From Apiospora phragmitis (Eukaryota; Ascomycota; Sordariomycetes; Amphisphaeriales; Apiosporaceae): 64,000 nt of DNA. Location: positions 1,674,001-1,738,000 of the forward strand of contig JAQQWL010000009.1 in NCBI GenBank assembly GCA_038363925.1, given 5' to 3'. Of the stretch, positions 12,970 through 24,973 are shown one piece after another (positions within the stretch are counted from its first letter, which is position 1; each line of letters starts with the position of its first letter). The notes under the pieces are model-generated. The model did no database searches and was not told the DNA's origin. It saw only the letters and a program-made list of their open reading frames with translations. The position numbers and the translations under genes were made by a program.

Positions 12970-15557
12970 ATGTCAACAATCCAACAGCTCAAGAATTTTA
13001 TCCGTCATGGTAAGCCGCAACCCATCTCGATTTTGATTATTCAATCTCCCTCCCACCCCGGTCCTTAGTTTCCCGTGTTTTCTTCAGAGTGGAAGGGGGG
13101 CTCGAGTGCCAATGCGGCAGAACCCCGATGACGATCGCCCTGAACTATTCCTTTCTCTGGTTCTTTTCCTGGGGTCTCATGTCGACGTAGCTCGTGTCAT
13201 CTCCCTAGGTACATGTTCCAGACGTACCTACTGTCCACTCATCATTCGTATTGTGCGCCCACTGACATCATCTTTTCCTTTTCCCCCAAATAGGCAAGCA
13301 AGCCAGGGCAAACAACGACGACACACAGCGAAAGCAACATGAGCATTCACCACCACAAGCTCCACCACCACAGAAGGCCATGGCACACATAACAGAACCC
13401 AATGCAGTTGGTCAGCACAACGGCCAGCTGCCTCAACCCATACCGGACGCCTACAGTGCCCAGCCCGGCGCGCGGCCAGCAGAATCGCGTTGCCCAGGCC
13501 AACGATGTTGCGGCCCATGCTGCCGAGAAGTCTGTTGAGGGAGGCAGGTCGAAAAGTGGACATGAGCAACACGTCGCCAAGCTGGTCCAGGAAGAGAACG
13601 AGACCCGTGGCAAGTTCCCCAAGTATCCCGGCCTGGAGCGATGGCAGCTTCTCGAGAAGATGGGCGACGGCGCCTTCAGCAATGTCTACCGCGCGAAGGA
13701 CTTGACAGGCGACGCCGGAGAGTGTGCCATCAAGGTCGTCCGCAAATTCGAAATGAACAGCATGCAGGTGAGTGAGGCTACTGGTTGAGCTCTGCCATCG
13801 ACCACTTCACTTTCCTTGGTCGATGCTTGCTCGTCTATCTGTCCCTTTTCCATGCGGTGCCCGTTTTCCTTTGTTCTCTAAAACTGGCCGAGGAGCTTTC
13901 CCATCCCGCCGTCTCCTTTACCAACCATGGGGTCTCGATAGGGCAACAACCATCTACATCCGGACTTCAAGAAGGTGCCAAAGGCTGCAGAGGTGCGAGA
14001 AATATCTTTTCCTTTGTCGAAACGTCACTCCATGCTCAGCACCGTCTTCCTTGGCTTTCCTTCCTACGTCTTGTTGGTTGAATAGTCCCGCGGGCCTGTG
14101 CCATCACCATAACCAGATAATTGCAGTCGCAACTAACACCAACTAGCGCGCAAACATTCTCAAGGAGGTACAAATCATGCGACAGCTTGATCACCCTAAT
14201 ATCATCAAATTGATCGATTTCTCCGAATCTCGGCAATATTACTACATCATTCTTGAGCTGGCACCTGGCGGCGAACTGTTCCATCAAATCGTTCGTCTCA
14301 CGTACTTTAGCGAGGATCTGTCAAGGCACGTCATTACGCAGGTTGCCAATGCTCTGGAATATCTCCACGAGGAGCGGGGAGTCGTCCATCGGTGAGTCTT
14401 GCAGTTCCCAACCTTAGTTGTCTTGCTAGTGAGGGCGCGTGGTGGCTACCGGACAATGACGTCATGCCCCCTCTGGGACATACCTTCTGACTCTTTCCTT
14501 TTATAGTGATATCAAACCCGAAAATATCTTATTCGAAGCTACTCCATTTGTTCCGGCTAAGGTTCCGAAGCCAAAGCAACCAGGTGATGAGGACAAGGTC
14601 GATGAGGGCGAGTTTATTCCGGGCGTCGGCGCTGGCGGCATTGGCCGCATTAAGATTGCCGATTTCGGTTTGTCGAAGATCGTGTGGGACAACCAAACGA
14701 TGACACCCTGCGGCACCGTCGGATACACCGCTCCAGAAATCGTAAAGGATGAACGCTACTCGAAGTCAGTCGATATGTGGGCCTTGGGCTGTGTGCTGTA
14801 CACATTGCTCTGCGGTTTCCCGCCATTCTACGATGAGAGCATTGAAGTTCTCACGGAGAAGGTGGCCAAGGGCCAATTTACCTTCCTCTCCCCCTGGTGG
14901 GATGATATTTCAAAATCTGCTCAAGACTTGATCTCCCATCTGCTCTGTGTCGACCCCGAGAAGCGATATACCATTACGGAGTTCTTGGCACACCCATGGG
15001 TCCGGGGATCTGGCCCGACACCACGTGAAGAGAAGAAGAGTGCCGGAGAGAACCTTCAAGCTTTCGACGCTGCCCGCTTTGTTGATGGCGGAAAGCGTAT
15101 GGACTTCCGTTCACCAGGTGCCGTCAACCTCCGAGAGATCTTCGACGTTGGATACTCGGTGCATCGCCAAGAGGAAGAGGCAAAGCGTCGGAAGCAGGTC
15201 GGTATCAAGGGTGCTGCTGCTCCATCCCGACTTGCCAACCTCAATGAGGAGTCCGATGACGACGGTGACAAATCTGATCCCGAGTACGTACACAAGACAG
15301 ATGGTTCGTCGCAACTCGAGCAGCGCATGCGTGACACGAACTTGGGTAAGGGTCAAGATCGTGGCCGTGAACGGGAGCGCACCGAAAAGGAACAGAAGGG
15401 TTACGGCCAACACAGCGCGGCAGTGGCGAACGCGGCCCGGCAGCAAGTTCGCGCCAGCCATAAGCAAAAAGGTGCTTTCGAACTAAGTCTCGATGGGGCT
15501 ACATTACTCGGACGTCGTGCTGGCAAGCCCGCTACTAGGGTTGGCGGAGGCCTGTAA
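12970..15557 (+). CDS. Srk1/Rck2-type MAPK-activated Ser/Thr protein kinase (CAMK group), five exons, one apparent frameshift
   Basis: Exons: 12970-13009, 13294-13767, 13942-13992, 14147-14391, 14507-15557, all with GT-AG borders; exon 3 encodes only 17 residues. The product, about 619 residues, begins MSTIQQLKNFIRHGKQAR, followed by a low-complexity His/Pro/Gln linker and a kinase domain: glycine loop MGDGAFSNVY, ATP lysine in CAIKVV, HRDIKPEN catalytic loop (interrupted by the last intron), DFGLSK, and TAPEIV. The roughly 30-residue acidic/Pro insert between the catalytic loop and DFG is typical of the Srk1/Rck2 branch, which acts downstream of stress MAP kinases (Sty1/Hog1) in yeasts. The C-terminal tail is charged. 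In exon 2 the frame must shift near 13455-13475 (one extra or two missing bases in a GCGCG context), otherwise translation stops at the TGA around 13538. No intron fits there. The conserved blocks on both sides argue that the gene is functional and the shift is an error. Confidence 0.88.
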
Positions 15558-16467
15558 GGCTTCTTTATTTTTTCTCAGGAGTGGATAGATGTCTTGTCTG
15601 GTATTGATTGAATGAGAGCGGACTCGGTGGTTTGGCGTAAACGTACATTTTTCCAGGTCATTTTGGGCTTGCTGTCACTTGCGGTAGTGGTTGTCGAGCA
15701 GGATGGTTCGCACATAAGGATGAGGACATGACAGCGATCAAACGAGGTATTGGCGCCTATTGGTTTTGATACTCGGCACTATTCATGGTCTCGTACACTT
15801 TACTCATAGGCACGGCGTTTTGGAATTGACACCAACCTTCAATGCATTCAAGCCATGGCTTGACCTTCTTCTTGTATGTGACACAGTATCGCTCTCTTCC
15901 CTGGCAGGGGTTGTTGTTCCTGGTGTGTGGCGCATCTATCTCAGCCATGATCTGCAAGACATCCAACCCCTTACAGCGATCTTAACTTCTTGGAGAGCCC
16001 GGACTCTGATCCAATATGGAAAGCATATTATATAGGAACATACAGAGTAGTTCTCTTTACGGTGAAATGCTTTTAGGCCAGGAGTGAAATCTAGGTCAGA
16101 ACCCGATAGCTTGACAAAAGTAAACACTCATCCCTGGGATGGCTATCGTCATAGTAATTGCCAGCGAACGGAGTCGAGCAAGATTTCGGTATAAGTATCG
16201 TTCTGTTCTCCCACGATATAGGCCAATTCCATCATCAGGCTCAACCAACTCAAACACACAGTCCTTTAATATTTACTCATAGTAATATTCACGCTCCTAA
16301 GCTCAAGCACCTTTCACTCGCTTCCTATCTCATTTACACAGACACACTCTCACTCAACTCTGTTTGGGTTTTGCGCCTAACACTTATTCTTCCAAAGCCA
16401 ACTTCAACTACACACACACACACACACACAAGCAACGATAGCCAACCACATACAGACATCCGTCATC
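15558..16467. other. Intergenic: kinase 3' end and leader of the glycine-rich gene
   Basis: No gene is seen. The region must hold the kinase terminator and the promoter of the gene at 16468. A (CA)n run at 16410-16431 lies about 40 bp before that start codon, and the 200 bp before it are pyrimidine-rich, as in a transcribed leader. Confidence 0.5.
16410..16431. repeat. (CA)n microsatellite in probable 5' leader
   Basis: Eleven CA units lie just upstream of the start codon at 16468. Confidence 0.95.
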
Positions 16468-17698
16468 ATGGCGAACGCACCCCAGCTCCTGGCCAAGATC
16501 GGCGTCCAATACCTGCCCAGCACGGGCGGCTGCGTCGTCGACATTGCCGCAGCCATCAACCTCACCCAGTGCTCCAACTCCGTCAACATCAAGATCGCGG
16601 AGCAGCACCACGTCGAAGTCTTGGACCCCCATACCATCTACGTCACGCCCTCGCAGCCCAAGCCCCGGCCCCCGCCGCGCCACCGTCCTTACCCCCCGGG
16701 GCCTTTCCACTCTCTGCCACCTAAGCCGAGCCTGAGCTCCAGCACCAGCACCAGCACCGTCACCAGCTCGAGCACCGGCACCAGCTCGAGCACCAGCACC
16801 AGCAGCACCAGCAGCACGATCCCGAGCCCTATCGCTGAATCGCGACCCGGCGGCAACGGTGGCAATGGAGGCAAAGGAGGTGATGGTGGTAATGCAGGCA
16901 ACGGCGGCTTCGGGGCCGGAAATGTAGGCAACGGCGGAGATGGCGGTCACGGCGGGAATGGCGGAAACGGTAGCTTTGGCCAGGGCGGTGGCAAAGCGGG
17001 CGATGGTGGTGGCGGCGGCGGCCATGGAGGCCATGGAGGCAATGCTGGTTCTGGTCTTGGTGGTACTGCCAAGGCTGGTAATGGTGGCAAGGGTGGTAAC
17101 GGCGGTAACGGCGGCAACGCCGGTAACGCCTTTATCGGCCGCAGTGGCATCGCTAGAGCTAGTAACGGAGGGATGGCGGCAACGGAGGGAACGGCGGCAA
17201 CGGTGGCAACGCGAGTTTCGGTGGTAATGGAGGTGCTGGAGGCAATGGAGGCAATGGTGTGAATGGCGGCAACGGAGGCGGCTTCCCCCCAGGCCCCAGT
17301 CACCAGCCTACTCCCCCTAATCCCGGCCCTGGCCCGCAGCCTCAACCACCGGCCAACTATTCCACATACCCCTGCCCTGCTCACAACCCGCGCCCATCTC
17401 ACGGACACGGTGGCCCGCCTCCTCCCCTCCTCCTTCCAACAGCACCTACCACCACCCCGTGCCCACCCCCAACGGCCCCCGGCCTAAGCACCCCCAATTC
17501 CCCGAGCCGTCCTTCTGCAGCCAGAGCACCGTCGACGTCGACATCACCCAGATCAGCGCCATCAGCCACCACGACATCGAGGTACATCTGCAAGTCCTCG
17601 GCCTCATCAACGTCAACGTCGACGCGGAGCACGCGACGCTGGACAGCAAGTACGGCGTGCGGGACGGGAACTGCGACTCGTTCGTCGCGGCTGGGTAG
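16468..17698 (+). CDS. Glycine-rich GGX-repeat protein of unknown function, with two apparent 1-base losses
   Basis: I do not recognise a family. The ATG at 16468 (context CATCATGG) starts a compact domain of about 60 residues rich in Val/Ile/Asn with two Cys (GGCVVDIAAAINLTQCS). A Pro-rich stretch, then a Ser/Thr-rich linker (about 16735-16830) and a long run of GGX triplets (about 16850-17285; X mostly N, A, K, D, H or S) follow. The GGX run breaks at 17170-17172, where GGG seems to stand for GGGG; reading on one base back restores GGN repeats to 17285. A Pro-rich segment follows and a second shift at the CCC of 17414-17416 restores a frame ending in another Val/Asp/Asn-rich domain with two Cys (VDVDITQISAISHHDIEVHL), stopping at 17698. 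Allowing for both bases gives 410 residues. The GGX tract resembles mycobacterial PGRS or collagen-like sequence by composition only. No clear signal peptide is seen. Confidence 0.72.
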
Positions 17699-18622
17699 GT
17701 ACTGAGGGGACATATATGAACCTACTTTCGTCTCTTCTCGCAGCCCGAGGTGATGAGAGGGAGAAGAGCAGTTTGGGAGAACGATTGATTGATCATCTGG
17801 ATGGTCGTCGAGCCAACCGGGATTGATTGATTGATTGCAGTCCACACTATGTGGTTCACACGCTCGCTAATGTTTATTTGGGTTGTTATTGCACTGGGCT
17901 GGCTGTTTTGTTTATACTGGGCAAATGGGTTAATCAGGGGGTCTTGGGGAAAGATAATAACTGGAGGAAGTCTTCGGTAGTAGTGCGTTTCGTGTGTGGT
18001 CGACTGGTTGGTTTGTTTTCATACCCCTAGTTATCAGTAATACCAAAAACAATACAGTATTTTTGTTTGCTTGAGCAAAGTATGTGGATGGCCTCAAAGA
18101 CAGCACTTTATTGATGCTTAGCTGCCTGCGTGCTGAGCATGGGATCCTGCCCCTTTCTTTGTTTGACATGGACCTGGGAACTCATGTTAACAGCGTAACC
18201 TACCTAGCATTTATTTGAATTAATCCATCAAGCCGTTGGTAACCAGTTCCTCTGCTCATTTCTTATTGAGTTGGTCATTGGTTTTTCATATTCTTGGGGT
18301 AATATCCCAGTCTCTTATGCTGGGTTGCACATCGGTCTCATCAAAGGGCCCAGATGTTACCATTTTAAAAGGATGTAATATTTCAAATAGTTGATTTGCA
18401 ATGTGCGTTCAGGTAATGACAAGTCAAGAAGCTAAGACCTGTCTCTGCCAGCGGTCTTCTCCCGTGTCCGCTGTAACGCCCATACTCCAATACCCCTAAA
18501 GTACCAGCCAAAACCCATTTGGCAAACCTGAAAGAGAAGAAAGTGATGCGGAGAAGCCCCAGCTCCCCCGAAAGAAGTGAAAGCAGCGCATCATCGCGCC
18601 TACGAGGCAGCCAAAGACCACC
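17699..18622. other. Intergenic region between convergent genes
   Basis: Both flanking genes end here, so the region holds their 3' ends. No gene or notable repeat is visible apart from GATT repeats near 17821-17840. Confidence 0.55.
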
Positions 18623-19009
18623 TTACTCCCAGTGCCAGTCCACCTCGACACGACCGGCGTCAAGGGACTCCAGCTTCTGGAAGAGGGAGGGCGAGACGTC
18701 GATGGACATCGGGGAGCACCCGGGGCACTTGTCGACGACGGTGGCCGTGGCCGTCTTGCCGCCGTAGTTAATGACGATGTTCTTGCCGCAGGCGTCCGGG
18801 TGGTCGGCGTATTGGGACGGCGACAGGGCCACGACGGCGTCGCCGTCCGAGTTGTGGCGGCCGCAGCTGCCCAGGCCTGGGTTGTAGTAGGTCATGTCGC
18901 CCACGCTGTCGCGGGGCGCCACGACGGCGGTGGGCTTGCCTACGGGCAGAGCTGCCGCGAGGCCGGCCGCGCAGAGGGTGGTCATGACGATGTTTGTGAA
19001 AGAAGGCAT
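18623..19009 (-). CDS. Small secreted double-psi beta-barrel (RlpA/barwin-like) protein
   Basis: A 128-residue protein starts at the ATG at 19009. Residues 1-20 form a typical signal peptide (hydrophobic, ending AAALP), followed by a short pro-like stretch (VGKPTAVVAPRDS). The rest is one double-psi beta-barrel: GDMTYYNPGLGSCG, then ALSPSQYAD, ACGKNI, a central TATVVDKCPGC and SMSIDVSPSLFQKL-like end, finishing VEVDWHW. This pattern is shared by RlpA-like and barwin-like secreted fungal proteins; some family members are protease inhibitors, expansin-like or effector candidates. Four Cys could form two disulfides. The aspartate in VVDKC matches the conserved barrel Asp. It is a single exon. 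Which activity this one has cannot be told from sequence. A (GA)n run upstream lies in its leader. Confidence 0.88.
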   Translation of the reverse strand: MPSFTNIVMTTLCAAGLAAALPVGKPTAVVAPRDSVGDMTYYNPGLGSCGRHNSDGDAVVALSPSQYADHPDACGKNIVINYGGKTATATVVDKCPGCSPMSIDVSPSLFQKLESLDAGRVEVDWHWE

Positions 19010-20197
19010 GATGATAGTGATAGTGGACTTGGATGAAGTATCTCTGAGAAAGAGAGAGAGAGAGAGAAGAGAAGAACAGTGATAGTTCGTCTAAAGTTGA
19101 GAGGAGAGTGTACTCGAGTGGGACAGCTAGTGTCTGAAGCGAACAGTATAAGACGCCTGGTCTTGAAGGAATGTGGTGGTTGGGTTTGAAGATGTTGGAT
19201 GAAGTCCTGGATCGATCATAGGAGGGAGGAAAGGGGGATTATATACTTGCGAGCTCTGGGTCATGTGCTCTTCCTCGTCCCAACTTCCCTGAATCGTTTG
19301 CCGGCACCAAACATATTGGAGCAAGGGACGAGTGCGAAGCTAGGTAAAAGGATGCATTGTCCAAGACAGCGAACAAAGGAAGTGCACGCGTGATGTAGCT
19401 TGCCAGCCAAACAGTTTTCACCAAACATTGTTGGTACTTGAGCGGACCTCTAGTTTGTTGGCTTGCGAGTCAAGTCGTGCAACCAAACACAATTTGGTCG
19501 GCCCTACTGAGCTTGTCTAGTCGAGGTGGAAACCGTTGCCTCGAATCAAGTACCCAGATGGACTTGCTGCGTAACGGTGCCCTGCAGGAGGAAACGCATA
19601 TTCACTTTGATTACTTAGGTTAACTTTGCCGTCGCTGATATTGGTGCTCAGTCCGGCTCGCAACCTGTCACCCCTTGAGTTGAGCTTGAGAGCGCCACTG
19701 GGTATGCCTTGGTTTGGTACATTGGCTGGGGTGTGGGATTGACCACAACCTCTTGGAAAATTCATGTCCACCATAATACAACAATCGATAGAAGAGCCAT
19801 CTTTCGTTCTAGCACATGCAATGTCTGTAAGGAGACTTGCTTGATGCTCTCTGAAAGAGGGTGCGTTGATCTGGGCCCAGTTCGAGGTACAACGTCGATC
19901 AGCGGGGGGTATTCTGGACAGCGGGGTTAGGCCCCGCTCAAACCGTTGGCCCTTGGGGCTCCTCGGGAACAACCAGAACAGATCTAGAACTCCCGGCTGC
20001 CCTGAGGCTGATGCAGATCATCGAAGATCAGTAAAAGTCAATTCGGCTATCAGATGTAAGCTGTATAACGCGAGCGAATGGGAATCTAATCAACTGAAAA
20101 CCGCCCACACTTAGTTATCCGGCCCTAATGTGGTGTGCAGGCCGGCCCTTCAGTATGTTGGTTGGCATTCTAGCCTAACAACGAAATTCATTCAGTA
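19010..20197. other. Intergenic region upstream of the barwin-like gene, up to the AT-rich block
   Basis: It begins with a (GA)n run (about 19045-19068) in the probable leader of the leftward gene. I see no supportable gene. Composition is ordinary until the G run at 20205-20215. Confidence 0.5.
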
Positions 20198-22635
20198 GCG
20201 CGGTGGGGGGGGGGGTTGTAAGAGACCGTTACTGGCAAGGTCACTAGTTGAAAATATTATATCTCGAAAGAAACGTATACTTCGAGATATCTGAGCGAAG
20301 TTACCGTCCGCATAGAAATTAGCAGGGCGCGGTATTACTTTATCGAGTAAAATATAATTAAAAGTATTAATAATTATATTTAAGTAATATAATTATACTT
20401 AATTAAGTATAATTAAAAGTAATAATAATAATAATAATTAATTAAAAAATTTATTTAATTTAATAATTATTATATATATTAATAATAATTAATATAGTTT
20501 ATTATTAAATTAATTACTTTTTTATATTTTATTACTTTTATATAAATTAATTTAACTTTAATACTTTAAATTAATTAAAATTACTCTTTACTTAATTTAA
20601 TACTTAATTTTATATCTTTTTTATATATTCGCGTATTATAACTTATCTCGCCGTAGATATTATAACGCCTTTCACTAGTCGCCCTTCACTTCGACGAACC
20701 TCTCATTTCGTATTTATTAATCGTTAAACGCTTCCTTTTTACCTTCTCGTTTTATAGCTCTTAAAATTCTTATATAATAAAGGCTCTTTTAAATTAAACG
20801 CGCGATTTTTTAACTCTTTAACGTTTAAAAGTATTAAATTAACTTTTTATAAAAGTTATTTTATATATTATTATATATATATTTTAGTTTATAAAATTTA
20901 AAATTAATATCGAAAAGCTTTTTTAATAAATAAAAAAATTATTTAATCGTTTATTAAAGGTTAAATAGCGTTTAAAAGTTATAAATATTAATTGTCTTTA
21001 AACGCGACGAATTAAATATAAACGTTTAAAAACGTATATTTATGTTACGATCGGCGGGTTGGTCCCCCGCGGGGTAGCACTTAAGGCGTAGAATTGGACA
21101 GAAATGACCCGAAGAGTCATTTCCGAAGCTTTTGCTTTATGGCGCAGTGGTTAGTCCACACACACTGTAATAATTTAATTTATTAACTATTTCGTTTAAA
21201 TAATAAAATATTAAACTAAATATATTAAATCTAGATTCAATATTATTTTTATAAAAATAATAAAATACGCGGCCTTAAGAATAATAAAAAACTCTAACTT
21301 TATAATATAATTTATTATTTTTTTAATAATAGCTCGATTTCTTTTAAATAAATACGCTTTAATAGCGAATAAAATACTATATTTAAGGGCTAAAATAAGT
21401 AAAAAAAGTAAAAAGGTATATTAAGCGTAGTAGTGCCGTTATTTTTATAATATTCCTCGAATTCGGCCGAAATATACCTTTCGTAATCGTTTACAATTAA
21501 AAAGTAATAAGGACCTTTTATTCGCGCTTTAATACACTTATCGAAATATTAAATCTAGTTTAAACTCGTTTCGTTATTAATTTAGCCGTTAAAAGTTAAT
21601 TTAATTATTTAATTACTTAGTAAGTCGTATTTACGAAACTAATTTATAAAGTAATATTAGTTTTAAACGATTAAAAACGGCGGAATATATAAGCTTTATA
21701 AATTAATAAATTTAATAACCGTTAATTATTTTTAATTATTATATTAAACCGATTTCGCTTTTTTATAATAATCGGCGCGTATTACGATAAGTATTAACTT
21801 AATTATATTTATTATAAAGCTAATTTCGTTAAAATTTTATATATCTTCGTTTAAAATATTATATTTTATTTTAATATTTACAACTAGCGCGAACTAGCCG
21901 ATAATAACACTTATATCTTTATAAAAAGCTTTTTAATAATTATATTAACGGTTTATTTAAGTTTTAAAGTCTAGGTTATAATTAATAAAGCGTTTAATTT
22001 AATACTTATCAACGCGGTCGTCGCCGCGCGATTTGAAAAAAAAATTAATTATATAATTATAAAGTACTTTCTTTTTAATTAAATTAAATTTATATTATAA
22101 ATATCGGATTTCGCGTTAAAGTTTAATATCGCGGAGTTAATCGTTTAAAGTAACTCGAGGGGACGTTATATATTTTTATAATAACTCTTTAATTAATTTT
22201 ATTTACTTAAATTATTAAAATAATACGATTTTCTTTTAATTAAATTAATATTATAATTATAAAAATATTATATAATAAAGTTTAATTATATAGTTAATTT
22301 AATTATAAACCACGTTATATTATTTAATATAATTATTAAAAATAAAAAAAAGAATTTTTATTATATTTTATTATTATTTAAATATAAAATTTAAAGAGAA
22401 TATAAAGTTATAAAATATATATGAAAAAACTACTTTATTTAAAATAAAATAAGTATAATTCTTTTTACTTAATTAATATAAGTAATTAAAAAATACCTTT
22501 AAGTTTTATAATTAATATTAAAATATAATACTTATAAAAACGTTATCGAAATAAAATAACGGTCATTAATCTAACTAATAGTTACTAATCGTGAAATGCT
22601 GCTAGTGATTATTACTAGAACCCCCCCTGCCGCGA
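20198..22635. mobile_element. RIP-like AT-rich relic, probably a TIR DNA transposon flanked by TA
   Basis: From about 20330 to 22600 the sequence is overwhelmingly A and T, with dense TpA on both strands and no open frame of 60 codons in about 2.8 kb. This is what repeat-induced point mutation leaves of a duplicated sequence. The edges carry opposite-facing motifs. The left starts after TA (20196-20197) with GCGCGGT, eleven G, then GTT, and later TCACTAG. The right, read inwards on the other strand, starts after TA (22636-22637) with TCGCGGCA, seven G, TT, and later TCACTAG. Degenerate terminal inverted repeats next to a TA duplication would fit a Tc1/mariner-type element of about 2.4 kb. No transposase remnant can be read, so the class is inference. 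Confidence 0.5.
21043..21170. other. GC-rich island inside the AT-rich block (possible later insertion or SINE-like fragment)
   Basis: About 128 bp of ordinary composition interrupt the AT-rich relic with sharp borders. The island starts TGTTACGATCGGCGGG, contains the palindrome CCCCGCGGGG, and has a hairpin with an 8-bp perfect stem (GAAATGAC / GTCATTTC, loop CCGAAGA, about 21100-21122). Near its right end TGGCGCAGTGG (about 21140-21150) matches the tRNA A-box consensus; no B-box follows. RIP does not act on short repeats, so a short insertion would stay unmutated. A tRNA-derived fragment or a solo LTR piece are possible identities. Confidence 0.45.
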
Positions 22636-24973
22636 TATTATTGTGAGAGACTACCTACATGTACCTACCTACCTAAAGCACATTGATAGTAGTACATCTC
22701 TGGGGGCGCCATCTATTGAGACAATTCGATGGAAATCCAAGGTACATGTAGCTAAAGTATTGGAGAAAAAACAGTTGAACTAGAGAGAACTGACCAGCAG
22801 TTCGGCCTGTCAAAATCCTAGCCACTTCCCCACACATGCACGTCTCTGACTAGCCGGGAATCCCTAACCTAGACCTCAGTGATGGTTCTTGGGACGGAGA
22901 AGTCTAGACGAAACACATGGCATCGTCGGCCACCCGCCATCGGAACGTCTCCCGCCTCGAAGCCCTTGTTTCGAATGTCCAGAAGTCACTGTCCCTGTCG
23001 ATCACGGCCCCGGCTAGACTTCCCTTAACGATCCATACGGCTCCCAACATCGCTCATAGCTCTGGCAGCGGCCTACTATTCGCCCGTTTCTCGGAATCTT
23101 GACTGCTTGCCGTCACACATACATGCGCCATACACACATGCATCCAGTTCGGCGACATAGCGCGGGGTTGGCCAATGGCATCAATCAGACTTCTGCACCC
23201 GCTTTTGCAAGCCAAGACACGGCGAGGAGAATGTCGACGCCAATCTGGCTGGCTGGCTCCAGCATAGGCGAATACGTATGACTACACATGATCTTCTACC
23301 AATTGGTCCAGCCATGAGCCCGGATCCGTCTTTCGGCAATCCAACTCGGCCCCAGCTTGCACGCGATGCAGATCGACAACTTAACTCCCCAATCCTCCCT
23401 GTAGTCAAGGCCCGTAGCCACTCGGAACTTGGACACTCTGTGGACGATAGGGTTGCATACAGAGACCTTCGATGAATAGAGAAGCAGCCAATCTGCCAGA
23501 TCATCATCTACACCACCGTAATCTCCAAATCTCTGGAGTCACACCACAGGCCACGGCCGATCATACGGCCAGTCTGGTGCTGTGCCAAACTCAGAGGCAT
23601 CCTATGAGCTGCCCCATTTCACCTCCATTTTCCTTCTACATCTCGACGCACCAGGGCTGCTGCCTCTTGCTGCTGCCTGATACCGATTTACTCGCTTTTC
23701 TGGTTGGCATTACATGCTCGGGTGAAAACTTTGCAGCAAAACTTTCTGGAGGCACCACCCAAAGCTCATATTATTTCGAAGGTGCTGGAAATATGTATAT
23801 GGGTTTTGTTGATCATCGGGCCGCCCCTCCAAAGTAAACACTTGCCATTCTCTGCTGGAGGTAGCAGCAACTGCACAAGTGAACGAACCGAAATACTGCG
23901 TTGGCTATTCGAATAGACACGCCGGCATATTGGTCGTAAGATCGAAATCACAACCCTCATGCCTGTTGAGAGGCAATCGATTGTGCTCTATCGGGCACCA
24001 GCATCTAGCAGGGCAAGAGAATGGCCATCCAGCTTCGGGTCAAGCAAACCTTGCTAATTATACTTTTCAGGGTATTGGTCAATCGACCCGACCCGAGTCC
24101 AGACTGCAGGGGAGTTTTTTGGTTGGACCAATTTTGATTGGTAAAGTTTGATATAACTACAATGCGGCTCAGCAAAAGCAATTAACACTATTTTCGATCT
24201 CGTATATAGCCCTCAGCACCATTTCGACCTGACTGTGTGGCCCGATGATATATTTGTCCAAGGATGGAACGTTTCATCCTCTATATGGCTTCGATTTCCC
24301 TCATTTTGGTATCGATCTGTATGTAGTTATTGGATATATGGCCCTTGAGGGTGGTTAAGTATGAGCTGAGGTAATCACAGGTCCGATCTTTCAACCAAAC
24401 CCCATTCTCTAACTTTTGTCACAGTCCCAAGGTATTCGAAGAATATATAACACTGCTGCCTCGCGGATGACTGTTCTGAGCAGGGTGATCGTGAAAATTC
24501 TTATGCCAGCCAGTGTTTGGATCCTTTAGCATGAGGCAGCCTGCTCGGGTCCCCTTTCGACCCGAACTATCGTGAAAATTGCCATCCTGTCCATATATAG
24601 TCCAAACTCAACGTACAACATGAAAATATCAACACTTCTGGGAATTTCTGCCATTATTCCGGCCCGCTGACTTCGAGAATGAAACCTTATTTCTCGGGTC
24701 ATATAAAAGAAATCTTTTTCCTGGTAGTAATAATTCCCTTTCTGTTTCTCTATCCATCAGATCAGATATATTCTACTCTTTGTCAAGTCATACACACACA
24801 GCTCTTCAGACATTCTATTCTTGAGACACTCTACTCTTCAGGCTCTCTACTCTACACATACTACTTTTCGACTGTTAAGAGCAATCACTCATACTTCATT
24901 ACCTCACGGTCTTGCTTGTATACTCTCTCAGTCTTTCTACGTTGTTCTTGATACTCTCTACATCATCTACAAC
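22636..24973. other. Intergenic region upstream of the NPF-motif gene
   Basis: No gene is supported. Open frames at 23472-23837 and nearby show no recognisable domain. The 300 bp before 24974 are rich in CTCT and CACT runs, as in a fungal core promoter and leader. Confidence 0.45.
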
